Positions 8,457 to 17,660 of a DNA stretch of 52,642 bases are shown here, piece by piece. The stretch lies in contig NZ_CALXYQ010000021.1 of assembly GCF_944393015.1 (NCBI RefSeq), forward strand, positions 1 to 52,642, given 5' to 3'. The notes under the pieces are model-generated. The model made no database searches, was not told the origin of the DNA, and saw nothing but the letters and a program-made list of their open reading frames with translations. Both the position numbers and the translations under genes were made by a program. Source of the DNA: an uncultured Brachyspira sp. (GTDB taxonomy: Bacteria; Spirochaetota; Brachyspiria; Brachyspirales; Brachyspiraceae). Each line of letters starts with the position of its first letter. The first letter of the stretch is position 1.

Positions 8457-9596
8457 ATGAATAATAATGCAGATAATAAAAATATAAATAGATGGCGTTT
8501 AATACTCGGAAGTTTCGCTGAAGATAATTTAAAGCTTGACGGAGAGTATTCTGAAATGGATCAATCATTAGGTTTTTTATATGATAGAGAGTACAGCAAA
8601 GAAGCTGGATATGCTGATTTTGAAAATAATGATAAACAGAGAGGCGGAAAAGGTGCAAGTGTTTTAACTGTTCCTACTTGGGTTGCTAAGGTAAAAAAGT
8701 TATTTCCAAAAAAAACAGTTGAAATTATGCAAACTCATGCATTAGAAAAATATAATCTTACCGAGATGATTACTGATGAGAATATTTTAAAAGAGATGGA
8801 ACCTAATATGGAGCTTTTAAAAAATATTCTTACATTTAAAGATATGATGAACGGCAACGTTAAAAAACTTGCTTATAATATAGTAAGAAAAGTTGTCAAT
8901 GAAATAAAAAATAAAATGGAAAGCGATATAAAAAAAGTTTTCTATGGAAAAAAACTTCCTAACTCTACTACTCAAAATAAAATATTTAAAAATCTTGATG
9001 TAAAAAAAACAATAAGAAATAATTTAAAAAACTATAACATAGAAGATAAAACCATTTTTGTAGATAAATTATATTTCAATCAAAACATAAAAAAATATAA
9101 TCCATGGCATATAATAATATTAATAGATGAAAGCGGTTCTATGCTTGATTCAGTTATATATTCTTCGATTATGGCTTCTATATTTTCAAACCTTCCATAT
9201 TTATCAATAAAACTTGTAATATTTGATACCTCTATAGTTGATTTAAGCGACAGGGTAAAAGATCCTATTGACGTATTATTCAAAGTACAATTGGGAGGGG
9301 GTACTGATATTCTAATGGCTTTGGAATATGCTAAAAAGATCACAACTATACCTGATAAAACCATAGTTCTTCTTATAAGTGATTTATATGATAATAAAGA
9401 TTACAAATATATGTATAAAAGTGCAAGAGATATAATAGAGGCAAGGTCTAAACTTTTTGTACTTCCTGCTTTGGACTATAATGCTGATGCAAGTTATGAT
9501 AAAGAGGCAGCGAAACAGTTGTCAAAAATCGGTGCTAAAGTTGCGGCCATTACACCTAATGAACTTTCTAAATGGATAAGCACTGTTATATCATGA
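8457..9596 (+). CDS. VWA domain protein, CoxE-like
   Basis: This 379-residue protein carries a C-terminal von Willebrand A domain. The MIDAS motif DESGSM is at about residues 224-229, and the metal-coordinating Thr is in the GGGTDI segment. The N-terminal 200 residues are helical and charged, as in CoxE-like proteins that work with MoxR-type AAA+ ATPases. No MoxR gene is adjacent, so the partner must be encoded elsewhere or be absent. I chose the ATG at 8457 over the upstream TTG at 8439 for two reasons: the TTG would overlap the promoter, and the ATG lies exactly 6 nt from the -10 box. No Shine-Dalgarno site is present. It is followed by a repeat composite. Confidence 0.8.
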   Translation: MNNNADNKNINRWRLILGSFAEDNLKLDGEYSEMDQSLGFLYDREYSKEAGYADFENNDKQRGGKGASVLTVPTWVAKVKKLFPKKTVEIMQTHALEKYNLTEMITDENILKEMEPNMELLKNILTFKDMMNGNVKKLAYNIVRKVVNEIKNKMESDIKKVFYGKKLPNSTTQNKIFKNLDVKKTIRNNLKNYNIEDKTIFVDKLYFNQNIKKYNPWHIIILIDESGSMLDSVIYSSIMASIFSNLPYLSIKLVIFDTSIVDLSDRVKDPIDVLFKVQLGGGTDILMALEYAKKITTIPDKTIVLLISDLYDNKDYKYMYKSARDIIEARSKLFVLPALDYNADASYDKEAAKQLSKIGAKVAAITPNELSKWISTVIS

Positions 9597-9668
9597 GTAT
9601 TTCTTGATAGAAAAATTATTTATTTTAAAATTGTAATTTAAAATATAAAGTGTTAGGTATATAAAAAT

Positions 9669-10211
9669 TAATTACATTTGCCCGCCCTTTATATTTAAAG
9701 TTTTAATCTACAATATAAACTTTTATTTTATTATTTTCTTAATTAGAATTTCTTGCTGCCCCCCAAGCGGATTTTAAATTTGTTATGTATTTACCGCACG
9801 GGAGACAAAGCTAAAAATATAGATTCATTTTTAATTCAGATTTTTTTATATTTTAGAATTTAATTAAACGTGCGTTGATAAGATTTTAAAATAAAAAAAT
9901 ACTTGGGTGGGTGCTTTATTTTCTGATTAGGCTTTAAATATAATTGATTTTTATATTTAAAAAGTATAGCAATAAATTTTAAAGGGTGGGGTATGAAATT
10001 TAATTACATTCGCCCGCCCTTTATATTTAAAGTTTCAATCTGCAGTATAAACTTTTATTTTTTTATTTGCTTAATTAGAATTTTTAGCTGCCCGCCCAAG
10101 CGGATTTTAAATTTATTGTGTACACAACGCACGTATAATAAAATTAAAAATATATGTCTAATTATAATTATGAATTAAACAATAAATAAAAATCAGCTTA
10201 CCGTGCGATTA
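9669..10211. repeat. Composite element A-B-A'-A-B
   Basis: This fills the 610-bp gap between the convergent VWA and lipoprotein genes. A at 9669-9770 (GCCCGCCC to CCCCCCAAGCGG); B at 9791-9876 (ACCGCACG to ACGTGCG); A' at 9901-9995 (CTTGGGTGGGTGC to AGGGTGGGG); A at 10001-10103; B at 10126-10211 (ACGCACG to ACCGTGCGATTA). The right end of the last B supplies the stop codon of the leftward lipoprotein gene. The only ORF inside is a repeat artefact. Confidence 0.8.
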
Positions 10212-10604
10212 ACTAATTTTTGAAAGTTTTCCTTCTGATGTTGTATTATCAGTATTGTTGATTGTTAAATTCATGTAAGTATCATAAAAAGCAAAAGAAT
10301 ATTTTTTTCCTTCTTTATCTGCTGTGTATGAAGCATCTCCAGCTTTAGTTAATTCTTCTTTTGCTATGGTTACTCTACTGTTACGTATATTTCCGCCTTC
10401 TATGATGATTTCTATGGAACTATCTTCATTAACAATTAAAGTGCATTTATTTGTTTCAAGCTGTCTAGTATTTTGTGTAGTTATTAAAGTTCCTTCATAT
10501 CTAGCTGTTTCTTTTAGATTTTCTATAGGATCATTTTTATTTCCGCAGCTTAAAATAAATAAAAATATAAAAGATACACTTAGAATTTTAATACAATGTT
10601 TCAT
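10209..10604 (-). CDS. Small lipoprotein of unknown function
   Basis: This 131-residue protein has a lipoprotein signal peptide (MKHCIKILSVSFIFLFILSC), with the lipobox LFILSC placing the lipidated Cys at about residue 20. The mature part is hydrophilic and resembles a small beta-rich domain of the kind that measures as a single lipocalin-like sheet, with TKAGDASYTADKEGKKYSF near the C-terminal end; no family is recognised. AGGGG lies upstream of the ATG. Its TAA stop codon falls inside the CGTGCGATTA end of a module B element, so the C-terminus may have been set by element insertion. Confidence 0.7.
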   Translation of the reverse strand: MKHCIKILSVSFIFLFILSCGNKNDPIENLKETARYEGTLITTQNTRQLETNKCTLIVNEDSSIEIIIEGGNIRNSRVTIAKEELTKAGDASYTADKEGKKYSFAFYDTYMNLTINNTDNTTSEGKLSKIS

Positions 10605-10711
10605 AATTTAACCCCTAAATAAATTAATTTTATGTAAAACAATAGTAATGTTTTTTATGAAATTGTAAATAGTATTTTATCAAAAATTAATATTAATATT
10701 TTTATTAATTA

Positions 10712-11359
10712 TTATTTTTTTGAAAAACTATTTTCTTCGCCCTTAAGCATTCTTTTATAATTTGGTATATGTTTTATAATTATAAATATTGCAAGAAGTA
10801 TAGCTATAGGAAGAAGAATAATGTAGTTTATATTAAAAAAGATTCTGTATAAAAAATTAGCTTTAAAATATAAAAAACTTAAAACTATAGGAAAAGCAAT
10901 AGCTCCGCAAGTAGAACCTATAGCAACAGTTTTTCTTGAGGCAAATAAACCTATAAAGAAAAATACCATAGTTAGAAGCAAACTTACAGGTGCAAGCATA
11001 AACATAGAACCTGCACTAGTTGCAACACCTTTACCGCCTTTAAATCCTAAGAATATAGAAAATACATGCCCAAGTATAGAAGCAATAGCACAAGCTACTA
11101 ATATATAACTATGAGTTGAAATGATGCTTGATAATATAAAAGACGGTACTAAAACGGCAATCATTCCCTTACCTATATCGCAAATATAAGCAGCGATTCC
11201 AGCTTTTTTACCGCATACGCGAAGTACATTGCTGGCACCCGGATTGCAGCTTCCCTCTTTTCTTACATCATGTCCATTTATTTTTCCTATTATGAATGAA
11301 AATGGTATTGCTCCGATTATATATGAAACAAGTATGCTTACTATAATTTTAACTATCAT
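10712..11359 (-). CDS. plsY: Glycerol-3-phosphate acyltransferase PlsY
   Basis: PlsY transfers the acyl group of acyl-phosphate to glycerol-3-phosphate, the first step of phospholipid synthesis, in the inner membrane. The 215-residue protein has five predicted membrane helices. It carries the family motifs: a phosphate-binding KEGSCNPGASN (usually GSGNxGATN, here with SC in place of SG) and LGHVFSIFLGFKGGKGVATS. I chose the ATG at 11359 because GGAGG sits 7 nt before it; the longer frame starting with TTG at 11374 would use that same GGAGG as coding sequence. It starts 4 nt after the der stop codon, so the two are almost certainly co-transcribed and perhaps translationally coupled. Confidence 0.93.
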   Translation of the reverse strand: MIVKIIVSILVSYIIGAIPFSFIIGKINGHDVRKEGSCNPGASNVLRVCGKKAGIAAYICDIGKGMIAVLVPSFILSSIISTHSYILVACAIASILGHVFSIFLGFKGGKGVATSAGSMFMLAPVSLLLTMVFFFIGLFASRKTVAIGSTCGAIAFPIVLSFLYFKANFLYRIFFNINYIILLPIAILLAIFIIIKHIPNYKRMLKGEENSFSKK

Positions 11360-11363
11360 ATTT

Positions 11364-12872
11364 TTAACCTCCAAATTTTTTTCCTCTTTTTCTGAAATTG
11401 AGGATAATAGGTGTTCCCCTAAAGTCGAACATCTCTCTGAATCTATTTTCTAAATATCTTTTATAATGCGAATTTAATTTATGAGGATGATTACAAAATA
11501 CAGCAAAAGCCGGAGGATTTACCCCTGTTTGAACTACATAGAAAATTTTGAAAGGATTTCCTCCTGCTGATATTGAATATTCTCTAGTAGCCCTTACCAT
11601 AGTTTCTGTGAGTGCATGAGTTTCAAATCTCTGCATTCTTGTTTTTGCTACTCTTACTGCTAAAGATAAAAGTTTTTCTGCATCGTTTTTTCTATTGGCA
11701 CAAACTCTTGCATAAAAAGCATAATTAAGAACAGGAAAAGCGTCTTTCATATATGCTTCATAATCATTCCAAGTAGTTCCTTTCTCTCTTATATCCCATT
11801 TGTTTGCTGCTATTACTATTCCCTTTCTTCTTTCTATTATAAGATTAGCTATAGTTTTATCCTGATCTGTAAGCCCTTCAAAAACATCAAGCATTAATAT
11901 ACAAACATCAGATGCTTCTATGGCTTTTATTGCTCTGTTTACGCTATAATATTCAACATCAGTATTAACATTTTTTTTCTTTCTTATTCCGGCAGTATCT
12001 ACAAGACAAATATTATCGTCTTTGAAATCGAATGTTTCATCTATAGAATCTCTTGTAGTGCCTGCTATATTTGAAACGATGCTTCTGTCTTTTCCTATTA
12101 ATGTGTTTAATAAAGTAGATTTTCCAGCATTGGGCTTTCCAACTATTGCTATGTTGATTGTTTTCTTTTGTGCTATATATTCATCGAGCCTATATTGTTT
12201 TGATTTTTCTTTTTTATTATTATAATTTTCTTCATCATCTTCATCTAAATCATCATCATAATATTCTTCTTCAAAATCTTCATCAATATTTTCAATTTCT
12301 ATTGTATTATTATTTTCATCTGTTATATTAGAATTATTATTTTTAGATATTTCTTTTTCTGCTTCTAAATCAAATCCGTTTCTTTCAAGAACTTCTAATA
12401 TTTTTTCTCTTAAATCATAAATACCGTTATTATGCTCGGCACTTATTATAGATACATCTTTTATACCTAATGAATAGAACTCGCTTACCAAATTATTATG
12501 GGAATCAGCATCTACTTTATTTATAACAAGTATTATAGGTTTTCCGGATTTTCTTATTATATTAATGAAATGTCTGTCATCTGGGTGGCTTTGATGTGCA
12601 TCTACTAAAAATAAAAGTATATCCGAATCTTCTAATGCAGTTTTTAATGCTTTTTCTCTTACCTTTTCATTTAAAGTGTCATCACTTACATCAAGCAGTC
12701 CGCCGGTATCAAAAACATTGAATGCAATATCATCAATATAAGTTTTAGCTATACTTATATCCCTAGTAACTCCTGCCATAGGGTCAACTATAGATTTTCT
12801 TCTTCCTGCAAATCTGTTAAATAGTGTAGATTTACCAACATTCGGTCTTCCAAGTATAGCGATATTTATCAT
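11364..12872 (-). CDS. der: Ribosome-assembly GTPase Der (EngA)
   Basis: Der is a double GTPase needed for 50S subunit maturation. Domain 1 has GRPNVGKS (8-15), DTGG (55-58) and NKVD (118-121). Domain 2 has GKPNAGKS (245-252), DTAG and NKWD. A KH-like C-terminal domain ends in RKRGKKFGG. At 502 residues it is about 60 longer than typical Der. The extra length is an Asn/Asp/Glu-rich linker (about 170-235, with runs such as EEEYYDDDLDEDDEENYNNK) between the two GTPase domains. The start MINIAILGRPNVGKS is fixed by homology. It is followed within 4 nt by plsY. Confidence 0.96.
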   Translation of the reverse strand: MINIAILGRPNVGKSTLFNRFAGRRKSIVDPMAGVTRDISIAKTYIDDIAFNVFDTGGLLDVSDDTLNEKVREKALKTALEDSDILLFLVDAHQSHPDDRHFINIIRKSGKPIILVINKVDADSHNNLVSEFYSLGIKDVSIISAEHNNGIYDLREKILEVLERNGFDLEAEKEISKNNNSNITDENNNTIEIENIDEDFEEEYYDDDLDEDDEENYNNKKEKSKQYRLDEYIAQKKTINIAIVGKPNAGKSTLLNTLIGKDRSIVSNIAGTTRDSIDETFDFKDDNICLVDTAGIRKKKNVNTDVEYYSVNRAIKAIEASDVCILMLDVFEGLTDQDKTIANLIIERRKGIVIAANKWDIREKGTTWNDYEAYMKDAFPVLNYAFYARVCANRKNDAEKLLSLAVRVAKTRMQRFETHALTETMVRATREYSISAGGNPFKIFYVVQTGVNPPAFAVFCNHPHKLNSHYKRYLENRFREMFDFRGTPIILNFRKRGKKFGG

Positions 12873-13019
12873 TTATTTAAGCCTTTTATATTATTATGAT
12901 GAAAATTAATCATATCATAATTTTTAATATATTGCTATTATATTTTTATTTTAGAATTATATGAAGAAGACAAAAATTGTATGTCTTATATTTTTTAGTT
13001 CTTACCGCTTTTATTTATA

Positions 13020-13421
13020 TTATTTTGCAAGACTGCTGTAAATTCTATCAAATTCTGCAATAAAAGTAATAATAACTTTTTGTGTAATATTATTTAATTT
13101 TGAAAAACAGTAATAAGGATCTTTTCCTTCATATTCTACATCAATTAAGGAAGAAGGTTCTATATCTGTTAATTTAGTTATATTATGCTTAGTTAAAAAT
13201 TCTGATAAATACAAAATACTATGATTATGGTTAATAGTAAGTATATTATTATCAAATGATAAGAATAAACCTATAAAAGTATATTCAGCATCATTTTTGA
13301 ATTGAATACCTTTATTATTATAATAATAGTTAGTATTAAAATAATGTAAAAATCCCATTTTAAGCATAGTTTCGTATACTATTTCATCTTTATATTCTTT
13401 GTTCAATTTAATGTATGTCAT
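13020..13421 (-). CDS. Small protein of unknown function
   Basis: This 133-residue protein is rich in Tyr and Asn and has no signal peptide or membrane helix. Its sequence (start MTYIKLNKEYKDEIVYETML, with LHYFNTNYYYNNKGIQF later) looks like a small alpha/beta cytoplasmic protein. I recognise no family. An AGGAG-type site lies upstream of the ATG. It stands alone, about 150 bp upstream of der in the same orientation. Upstream of its own start, 13422-13632 is AT-rich and appears empty. Confidence 0.6.
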   Translation of the reverse strand: MTYIKLNKEYKDEIVYETMLKMGFLHYFNTNYYYNNKGIQFKNDAEYTFIGLFLSFDNNILTINHNHSILYLSEFLTKHNITKLTDIEPSSLIDVEYEGKDPYYCFSKLNNITQKVIITFIAEFDRIYSSLAK

Positions 13422-13632
13422 AATATTCCATCCTACTCCTAATAAAATTGTTAGATATATTATACCATAATTATATTTTTATTAAAACCAAATTTATAAA
13501 AAATATTATGTTAATATGGTAAATATATTAAAAAACTAATAAAATTCTTGTTGTATATACTTTTTTCTTATTAAATTTAAATTATAATTTTATAATGTGA
13601 ATAGGAAAGTATGTAAATTAAGTTTAAAAAAT

Positions 13633-13840
13633 TAATTACATTTGCCCGCCCTTTAGGTATGTAAATTTATTTTGTTATTTTTATTTTATTTTTCTTGATA
13701 GTTTTTCATTTAATTATAACGCCCACCCAAGCGTTTTTTAAATTTAAAATTCACATACCGCACGCAGAATAATATTTAAAATATAGATAGATTTATAATT
13801 TTAATCTTTATTATATATAGAGCTTAGTTAAGCGTGCGTA
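13633..13840. repeat. Composite element A-B upstream of the TPR gene
   Basis: A runs from ATTACATTTGCCCGCCC (13633) to GCCCACCCAAGCG (about 13733). B runs from ATACCGCACGCAGAAT (about 13756) to AAGCGTGCG (about 13838). It lies between a leftward gene and the rightward TPR gene, i.e. in a divergent gap, so it is not a simple terminator. Confidence 0.8.
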
Positions 13841-13919
13841 ATATTTTATGCCAATTATCATGGTATTAAATTTTTTTTATATTATAATTATTTCAATAAA
13901 TTTATATTAGGAAATTTTT

Positions 13920-14721
13920 ATGTCAGTTGTTAATGATAATGATTCTGGTAGGGATTCAGAATATTATTTTGATAGGGCAAATATTTTTTCTCTTGAAGGA
14001 AAATATGAAGAAGCCATAGTATATTATAATAAAGCTATAGAGTTAGACCCAAATTATACTGATGCTTATAACGGCAGAGGAAAAGCTAAAAATGATTTAG
14101 GTAAATATGAAGACTCTATTAAAGATTTTAATAAAGTAATAGAATTAACCCCTAATTATACTAATGCTTATTATGACAGAGGAAATGCTAAAAAAATTAG
14201 GTAAATATGAAGAAGCTATTAAAGACTATGATAAGGCTATAGAGTTGTACCCTAATTATAGTGCTGCTTATAATAACAGAGGAAGTGTTAAAGTTGATTT
14301 AGGTGAATATGAAGAAGCTATTAAAGACTATGATATGGCTATAGAGTTAGACTCTGATTACAGTGATGCTTATAATAACAGAGGAATTGTTAAAAATGTT
14401 TTAGGTAAATATGAAGACTCTATTAAAGATTTTAATAAAGTAATAGAATTAAACCCTAATGATAGTGATGCTTATTATAATAGAGGAAGTGTTAAAGATG
14501 TTTTAGGTAAATATGAAGAAGCTATTAAAGACTATGATAAGGCTATAGAGTTAAACCCTAATAATGGAGCTTTTTATAATAACAGAGGAGTATCTAAAGA
14601 AAATTTAGAGGAGTACAATGAAGCTTTAAAAGATTATAAAAAGGCTTTGGAATTAGACCCTAACTATGATATTGCTAGAGAAAATATAAAAGAGATTCAA
14701 GATAAATATGGCTTGAAATAA
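13920..14721 (+). pseudogene. TPR-repeat protein, frameshifted in an A7 tract
   Basis: Two overlapping frames (13920-14204 and 14164-14721) together encode about 266 residues of six to seven near-identical 34-residue TPRs, with the consensus LGKYEEAIKDYDKAIELNPN. Frame 1 ends at IR-stop just after AYYDRGNAKK. Frame 2 takes over in register at LGKYEEAIKDYDKAIEL. The break is at a run of seven A residues (14190-14196); six A's would restore one reading frame. The TPR that corresponds in the preceding repeat reads AKNDLGKYED, supporting a 2-bp net loss or 1-bp gain. It could be a real pseudogene, a slippage-switched gene or a sequence error. It is flanked on both sides by A/B elements. Confidence 0.8.
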
Positions 14722-14723
14722 AC

Positions 14724-15275
14724 TTTACGCACGGTGAATAAAACCTAAAAAATTAACTGCATTATCAATGGAAATTTATTAAATAATTAAAATTCGTTAA
14801 TCGTGCGTTAAATGGATTTTAAATTTAAGCATCACTTGGGTGGGTGTGCTTTTTATTATCAAGTTATTAATATAATTAAAGTTAAAATTTGAAAAATATA
14901 CTATAAAGAATAAAGGGTGGGTATGTAAATAAAGTTTTAAAATTTAATTTACACTTGCCCGCCCTTTAGGTTCTTTAATTCTTATAAGGTTTCAAATAAA
15001 ATATATTTTGGCACTTTTGCAACTTTTGCTGCGGGAAAAGTTGATAAAAAATAAGTTTAAAATTTTATTTACATACCCCGCCCTCTAGGCTTTTTAATTT
15101 ATATTGTTATTTTTGCTTTGTATTTTCTTTCTGTTTAAACTAGAAATTACAGCACCCGCCCAAGTTTTTTTAAAAATTGTAAAGAATATACCACACATGT
15201 TAATGGGATTAAAAATATATGTTTATGGATAATGGTGATTTAAATTATATATTTAAGCCTATTTACCGTGCGTTT
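14724..15275. repeat. Composite element B-A'-A-(hairpin C)-A-B
   Basis: This fills the 680-bp gap before murA. B at 14724-14811 (TTACGCACGG to ATCGTGCGTTA); A' at 14831-14930; a truncated A left end at 14945-14980; hairpin repeat C at 15012-15055 (CAACTTTTGCTGCGGGAAAAGTTG); a complete A at 15065-15166 (CCCCGCCC to ACCCGCCCAAG); a degenerate B at 15188-15275 (ACCACACATG to ACCGTGCG). Repeat C appears to have landed within or next to an A copy. No gene is seen. Confidence 0.75.
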
Positions 15276-15397
15276 TAATGACGAATTTTTGAATATTTAC
15301 ATAATATATGAATAAAATTTATTAAGGCTTTTTTCATTATACCGAAAATAAAGAAAGCAGATTTTTTATACTTTTAAAGTTTAAAGGCGGAAAATAT

Positions 15398-16675
15398 ATG
15401 TATAAATATGTGATAGAAGGTTCAAACAATATTGGGGGAGTATTAAAGGTATCAGGATCAAAAAATGCATCATTGCCTTTGCTCGTTGCATCTATTTTAA
15501 CAGATGAACCTGTTATACTTCATAATGTTCCAGATTTGGTAGACGTGCATGTTCTTATAAATATATTAGAGCCTTTAGGGAAAAAAGTAGATTTTAAAAA
15601 TAATACCACTGTAATAATATCTCATAACGGAAAAAGCGAGGAAGCTCCTTATAAGTTAGTTAAAAAGATGAGAGGTTCTATAATAGTATTAGGGCCATTA
15701 CTAGCTAAGAGGAAGCATTGCAGAGTATCATATCCGGGCGGATGTGCTTTCGGTCCAAGACCAATAGATTTGCATTTAAAAGGAATGGAAGCATTAGGAG
15801 CTAAAATAGATATTACAGCAGGATATATCGATGCTAGAGTTGAAGGCGATTTAATAGGTGCTGATATGGACTTGTCAGGTAAATTCGGCCCTACAGTATT
15901 AGGTACTGATAATGTTATGATGGCTGCTACTTTGGCTAAAGGTACTACTATCATAAGAAATGCTGCAAAAGAACCGGAATGTACTAACTTGGTTGATTTG
16001 CTTAATGCTATGGGAGCAAAAATCACAGGCGGCGGTACTGATATTCTAACTATAGAAGGAGTTGAAGCTCTTCATGGTGCTGAGTTTACTGTTATTCCTG
16101 ATAGAATAGAAACAGGCACTTTCCTAGCAATAGCTGCTGCCGGAAGAGGTAAATTGAAGCTTGAAAATGCAGAACCTAAACATTTAACTTATGTATTAGA
16201 TTTGCTTTCAGATATAGGATGTGATATAAAAACTACAGAAAATACTATAGAAATAGATGCTAGAGATAAGGAATTAAAGCCTTTTAAGGTTGAAACTTTG
16301 TCATATCCTGGCTTTCCTACAGACTTGCAGGCTATTTATACAACATTAGCATGCACTATAAAAGGTAAGAGCGAGCTTATAGAGGGTATTTATCCTGATA
16401 GATTCAGTCATGTACCGGAACTTGTTCGTATGGGTGCTGATATAGAGTTGAATACTTCTGACATAGTTGTAAATGGCGGTAAAGAGTTATCAGGTGCCGA
16501 TGTTCAAGCTAGTGATTTGCGTGCAGGTGCTGCTTTGGTTGCTGCCGGAGCTATAGCTAAAGGTACAACTAATGTTCATAGAATCTATCATATAGAAAGA
16601 GGATATGAAAATTTAGAAGAAAAATTAAAAACTATTAATATAGAAACAAAAAAAGAAAAAGATGATATTTTATAA
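15398..16675 (+). CDS. murA: UDP-N-acetylglucosamine 1-carboxyvinyltransferase MurA
   Basis: MurA transfers enolpyruvate from PEP to UDP-GlcNAc, the first committed step of peptidoglycan synthesis, in the cytoplasm. The 425-residue length is normal. The start has the catalytic lysine (K22 in SGSKNA). The loop cysteine is present as C116 in YPGGCAFGPRP, so the protein is of the fosfomycin-sensitive Cys type rather than the Asp type. The C-terminal DLRAGAALVAAGAIAKGTT segment is also typical. GGCGG lies before the ATG. The next gene, a flagellar rod gene, starts 36 nt downstream and may be in the same transcript. Confidence 0.96.
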   Translation: MYKYVIEGSNNIGGVLKVSGSKNASLPLLVASILTDEPVILHNVPDLVDVHVLINILEPLGKKVDFKNNTTVIISHNGKSEEAPYKLVKKMRGSIIVLGPLLAKRKHCRVSYPGGCAFGPRPIDLHLKGMEALGAKIDITAGYIDARVEGDLIGADMDLSGKFGPTVLGTDNVMMAATLAKGTTIIRNAAKEPECTNLVDLLNAMGAKITGGGTDILTIEGVEALHGAEFTVIPDRIETGTFLAIAAAGRGKLKLENAEPKHLTYVLDLLSDIGCDIKTTENTIEIDARDKELKPFKVETLSYPGFPTDLQAIYTTLACTIKGKSELIEGIYPDRFSHVPELVRMGADIELNTSDIVVNGGKELSGADVQASDLRAGAALVAAGAIAKGTTNVHRIYHIERGYENLEEKLKTINIETKKEKDDIL

Positions 16676-16711
16676 TTATATTATTAAGAATTAAAATTAG
16701 GGGGATTATAG

Positions 16712-17560
16712 ATGGTAAGAGGAGTTTATACAGGTGCCAGCGGAATGATGGCTGAACAGGCTAGACTAGATGTTGTAGCTAACAATTTAGCTAATGTAGA
16801 TAAACCTGGATTTAAAAGAGATACAGTAAGTTTTAAGGCTTTTCCAGAAATGATGGCTGCAAGAACAGAAGATGACGGAGTAGTAATATTTCCGCTTGGT
16901 TCTACAGATGTAAGACCTTATGTAGGAAGAATGGGAACAGGCGTTGAAGTTAATGAAGTTTTCACAGAATGGGAGCAGGGTTCTTTAAGAGAAACAGGCA
17001 ATCAGCTTGATATAGCTTTGGGCGATAAAGGATTCTTTGCTATAGAAACTCCTAATGGCGAAAGATACACAAGAAACGGAAGTTTTTTAATAGATAAAGA
17101 TCATTATCTTGTAACTAAACATGGCTATAAAGTTATGGGTGAGAATGGTTATATTCAGATAAAAACTAATAACTTCAATATAGATGAAGAAGGAAGAGTA
17201 AGTATTAATAGAAGATATCAAGACGGTAATACGTTTGTACAGTTTAATGATAATGAATGGGAAGATGAAGAGATACTTGATACATTAAAAATAGTAAGAT
17301 TTGATAATGAAAGATATTTGAAAAAAGAAGGTGAATCTTTCTGGGTAGATACAGATATCAGCGGTCCTGCTTATATAGCTCAGAAAGGTGTTGACAGACC
17401 TAAAGTATTATCAAGATTCTTAGAAATGAGTAATGTAAATCCTATAAACGAAATGGTTAGAATGATTGAAGTTCAGCGTGCTTATGAATTAAATTCCAAA
17501 ACTATAGCTACTCATGATACATTGGTCGGAAGAGTAATTAATGAAGTGGGAAGAGTATAA
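16712..17560 (+). CDS. flgF: Flagellar basal-body rod protein (FlgF/FlgG family)
   Basis: This is a structural subunit of the distal/proximal rod of the flagellar motor (periplasmic flagella in spirochaetes). It has 282 residues. The N-terminal Flg_bb_rod motif is YTGASGMMAEQARLDVVANN, continuing LANVDKPGFKRD. A central segment reads GDKGFFAIETPNGERYTRNG. The C-terminal rod motif is VNPINEMVRMIEVQRAYELN. FlgF and FlgG are hard to tell apart by eye; the stand-alone position and length favour the FlgF-like spirochaete form. GGGGG lies 8-12 nt before the ATG. It is followed by a chemotaxis receptor with its own promoter. Confidence 0.85.
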   Translation: MVRGVYTGASGMMAEQARLDVVANNLANVDKPGFKRDTVSFKAFPEMMAARTEDDGVVIFPLGSTDVRPYVGRMGTGVEVNEVFTEWEQGSLRETGNQLDIALGDKGFFAIETPNGERYTRNGSFLIDKDHYLVTKHGYKVMGENGYIQIKTNNFNIDEEGRVSINRRYQDGNTFVQFNDNEWEDEEILDTLKIVRFDNERYLKKEGESFWVDTDISGPAYIAQKGVDRPKVLSRFLEMSNVNPINEMVRMIEVQRAYELNSKTIATHDTLVGRVINEVGRV

Positions 17561-17597
17561 TTTTTTAATATATGCTTCATTTTTTTACAAATAAATT

Positions 17598-17626
17598 TTG
17601 ATAAAAAATAAACGATAATATATAAT
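17598..17626 (+). promoter_or_regulatory. Promoter for the chemotaxis receptor gene
   Basis: TTGATA (17598-17603), 17 bp, TATAAT (17621-17626), about 35 bp before the start codon. This is a sigma-70-type site, although motility genes often use sigma-28. Confidence 0.65.
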
Positions 17627-17660
17627 AGTGTATTAATGCATTTATTTAATAGAGGATATT

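Noticed and set aside
9993-10178. 61-codon open frame inside the A/B element at 10 kb
   Set aside because: It consists of repeat sequence, has no ribosome-binding site, and other copies of the element do not keep it open.
15649-16026. 125-codon leftward frame inside murA
   Set aside because: It lies wholly opposite a well-conserved enzyme and shows no independent coding features.
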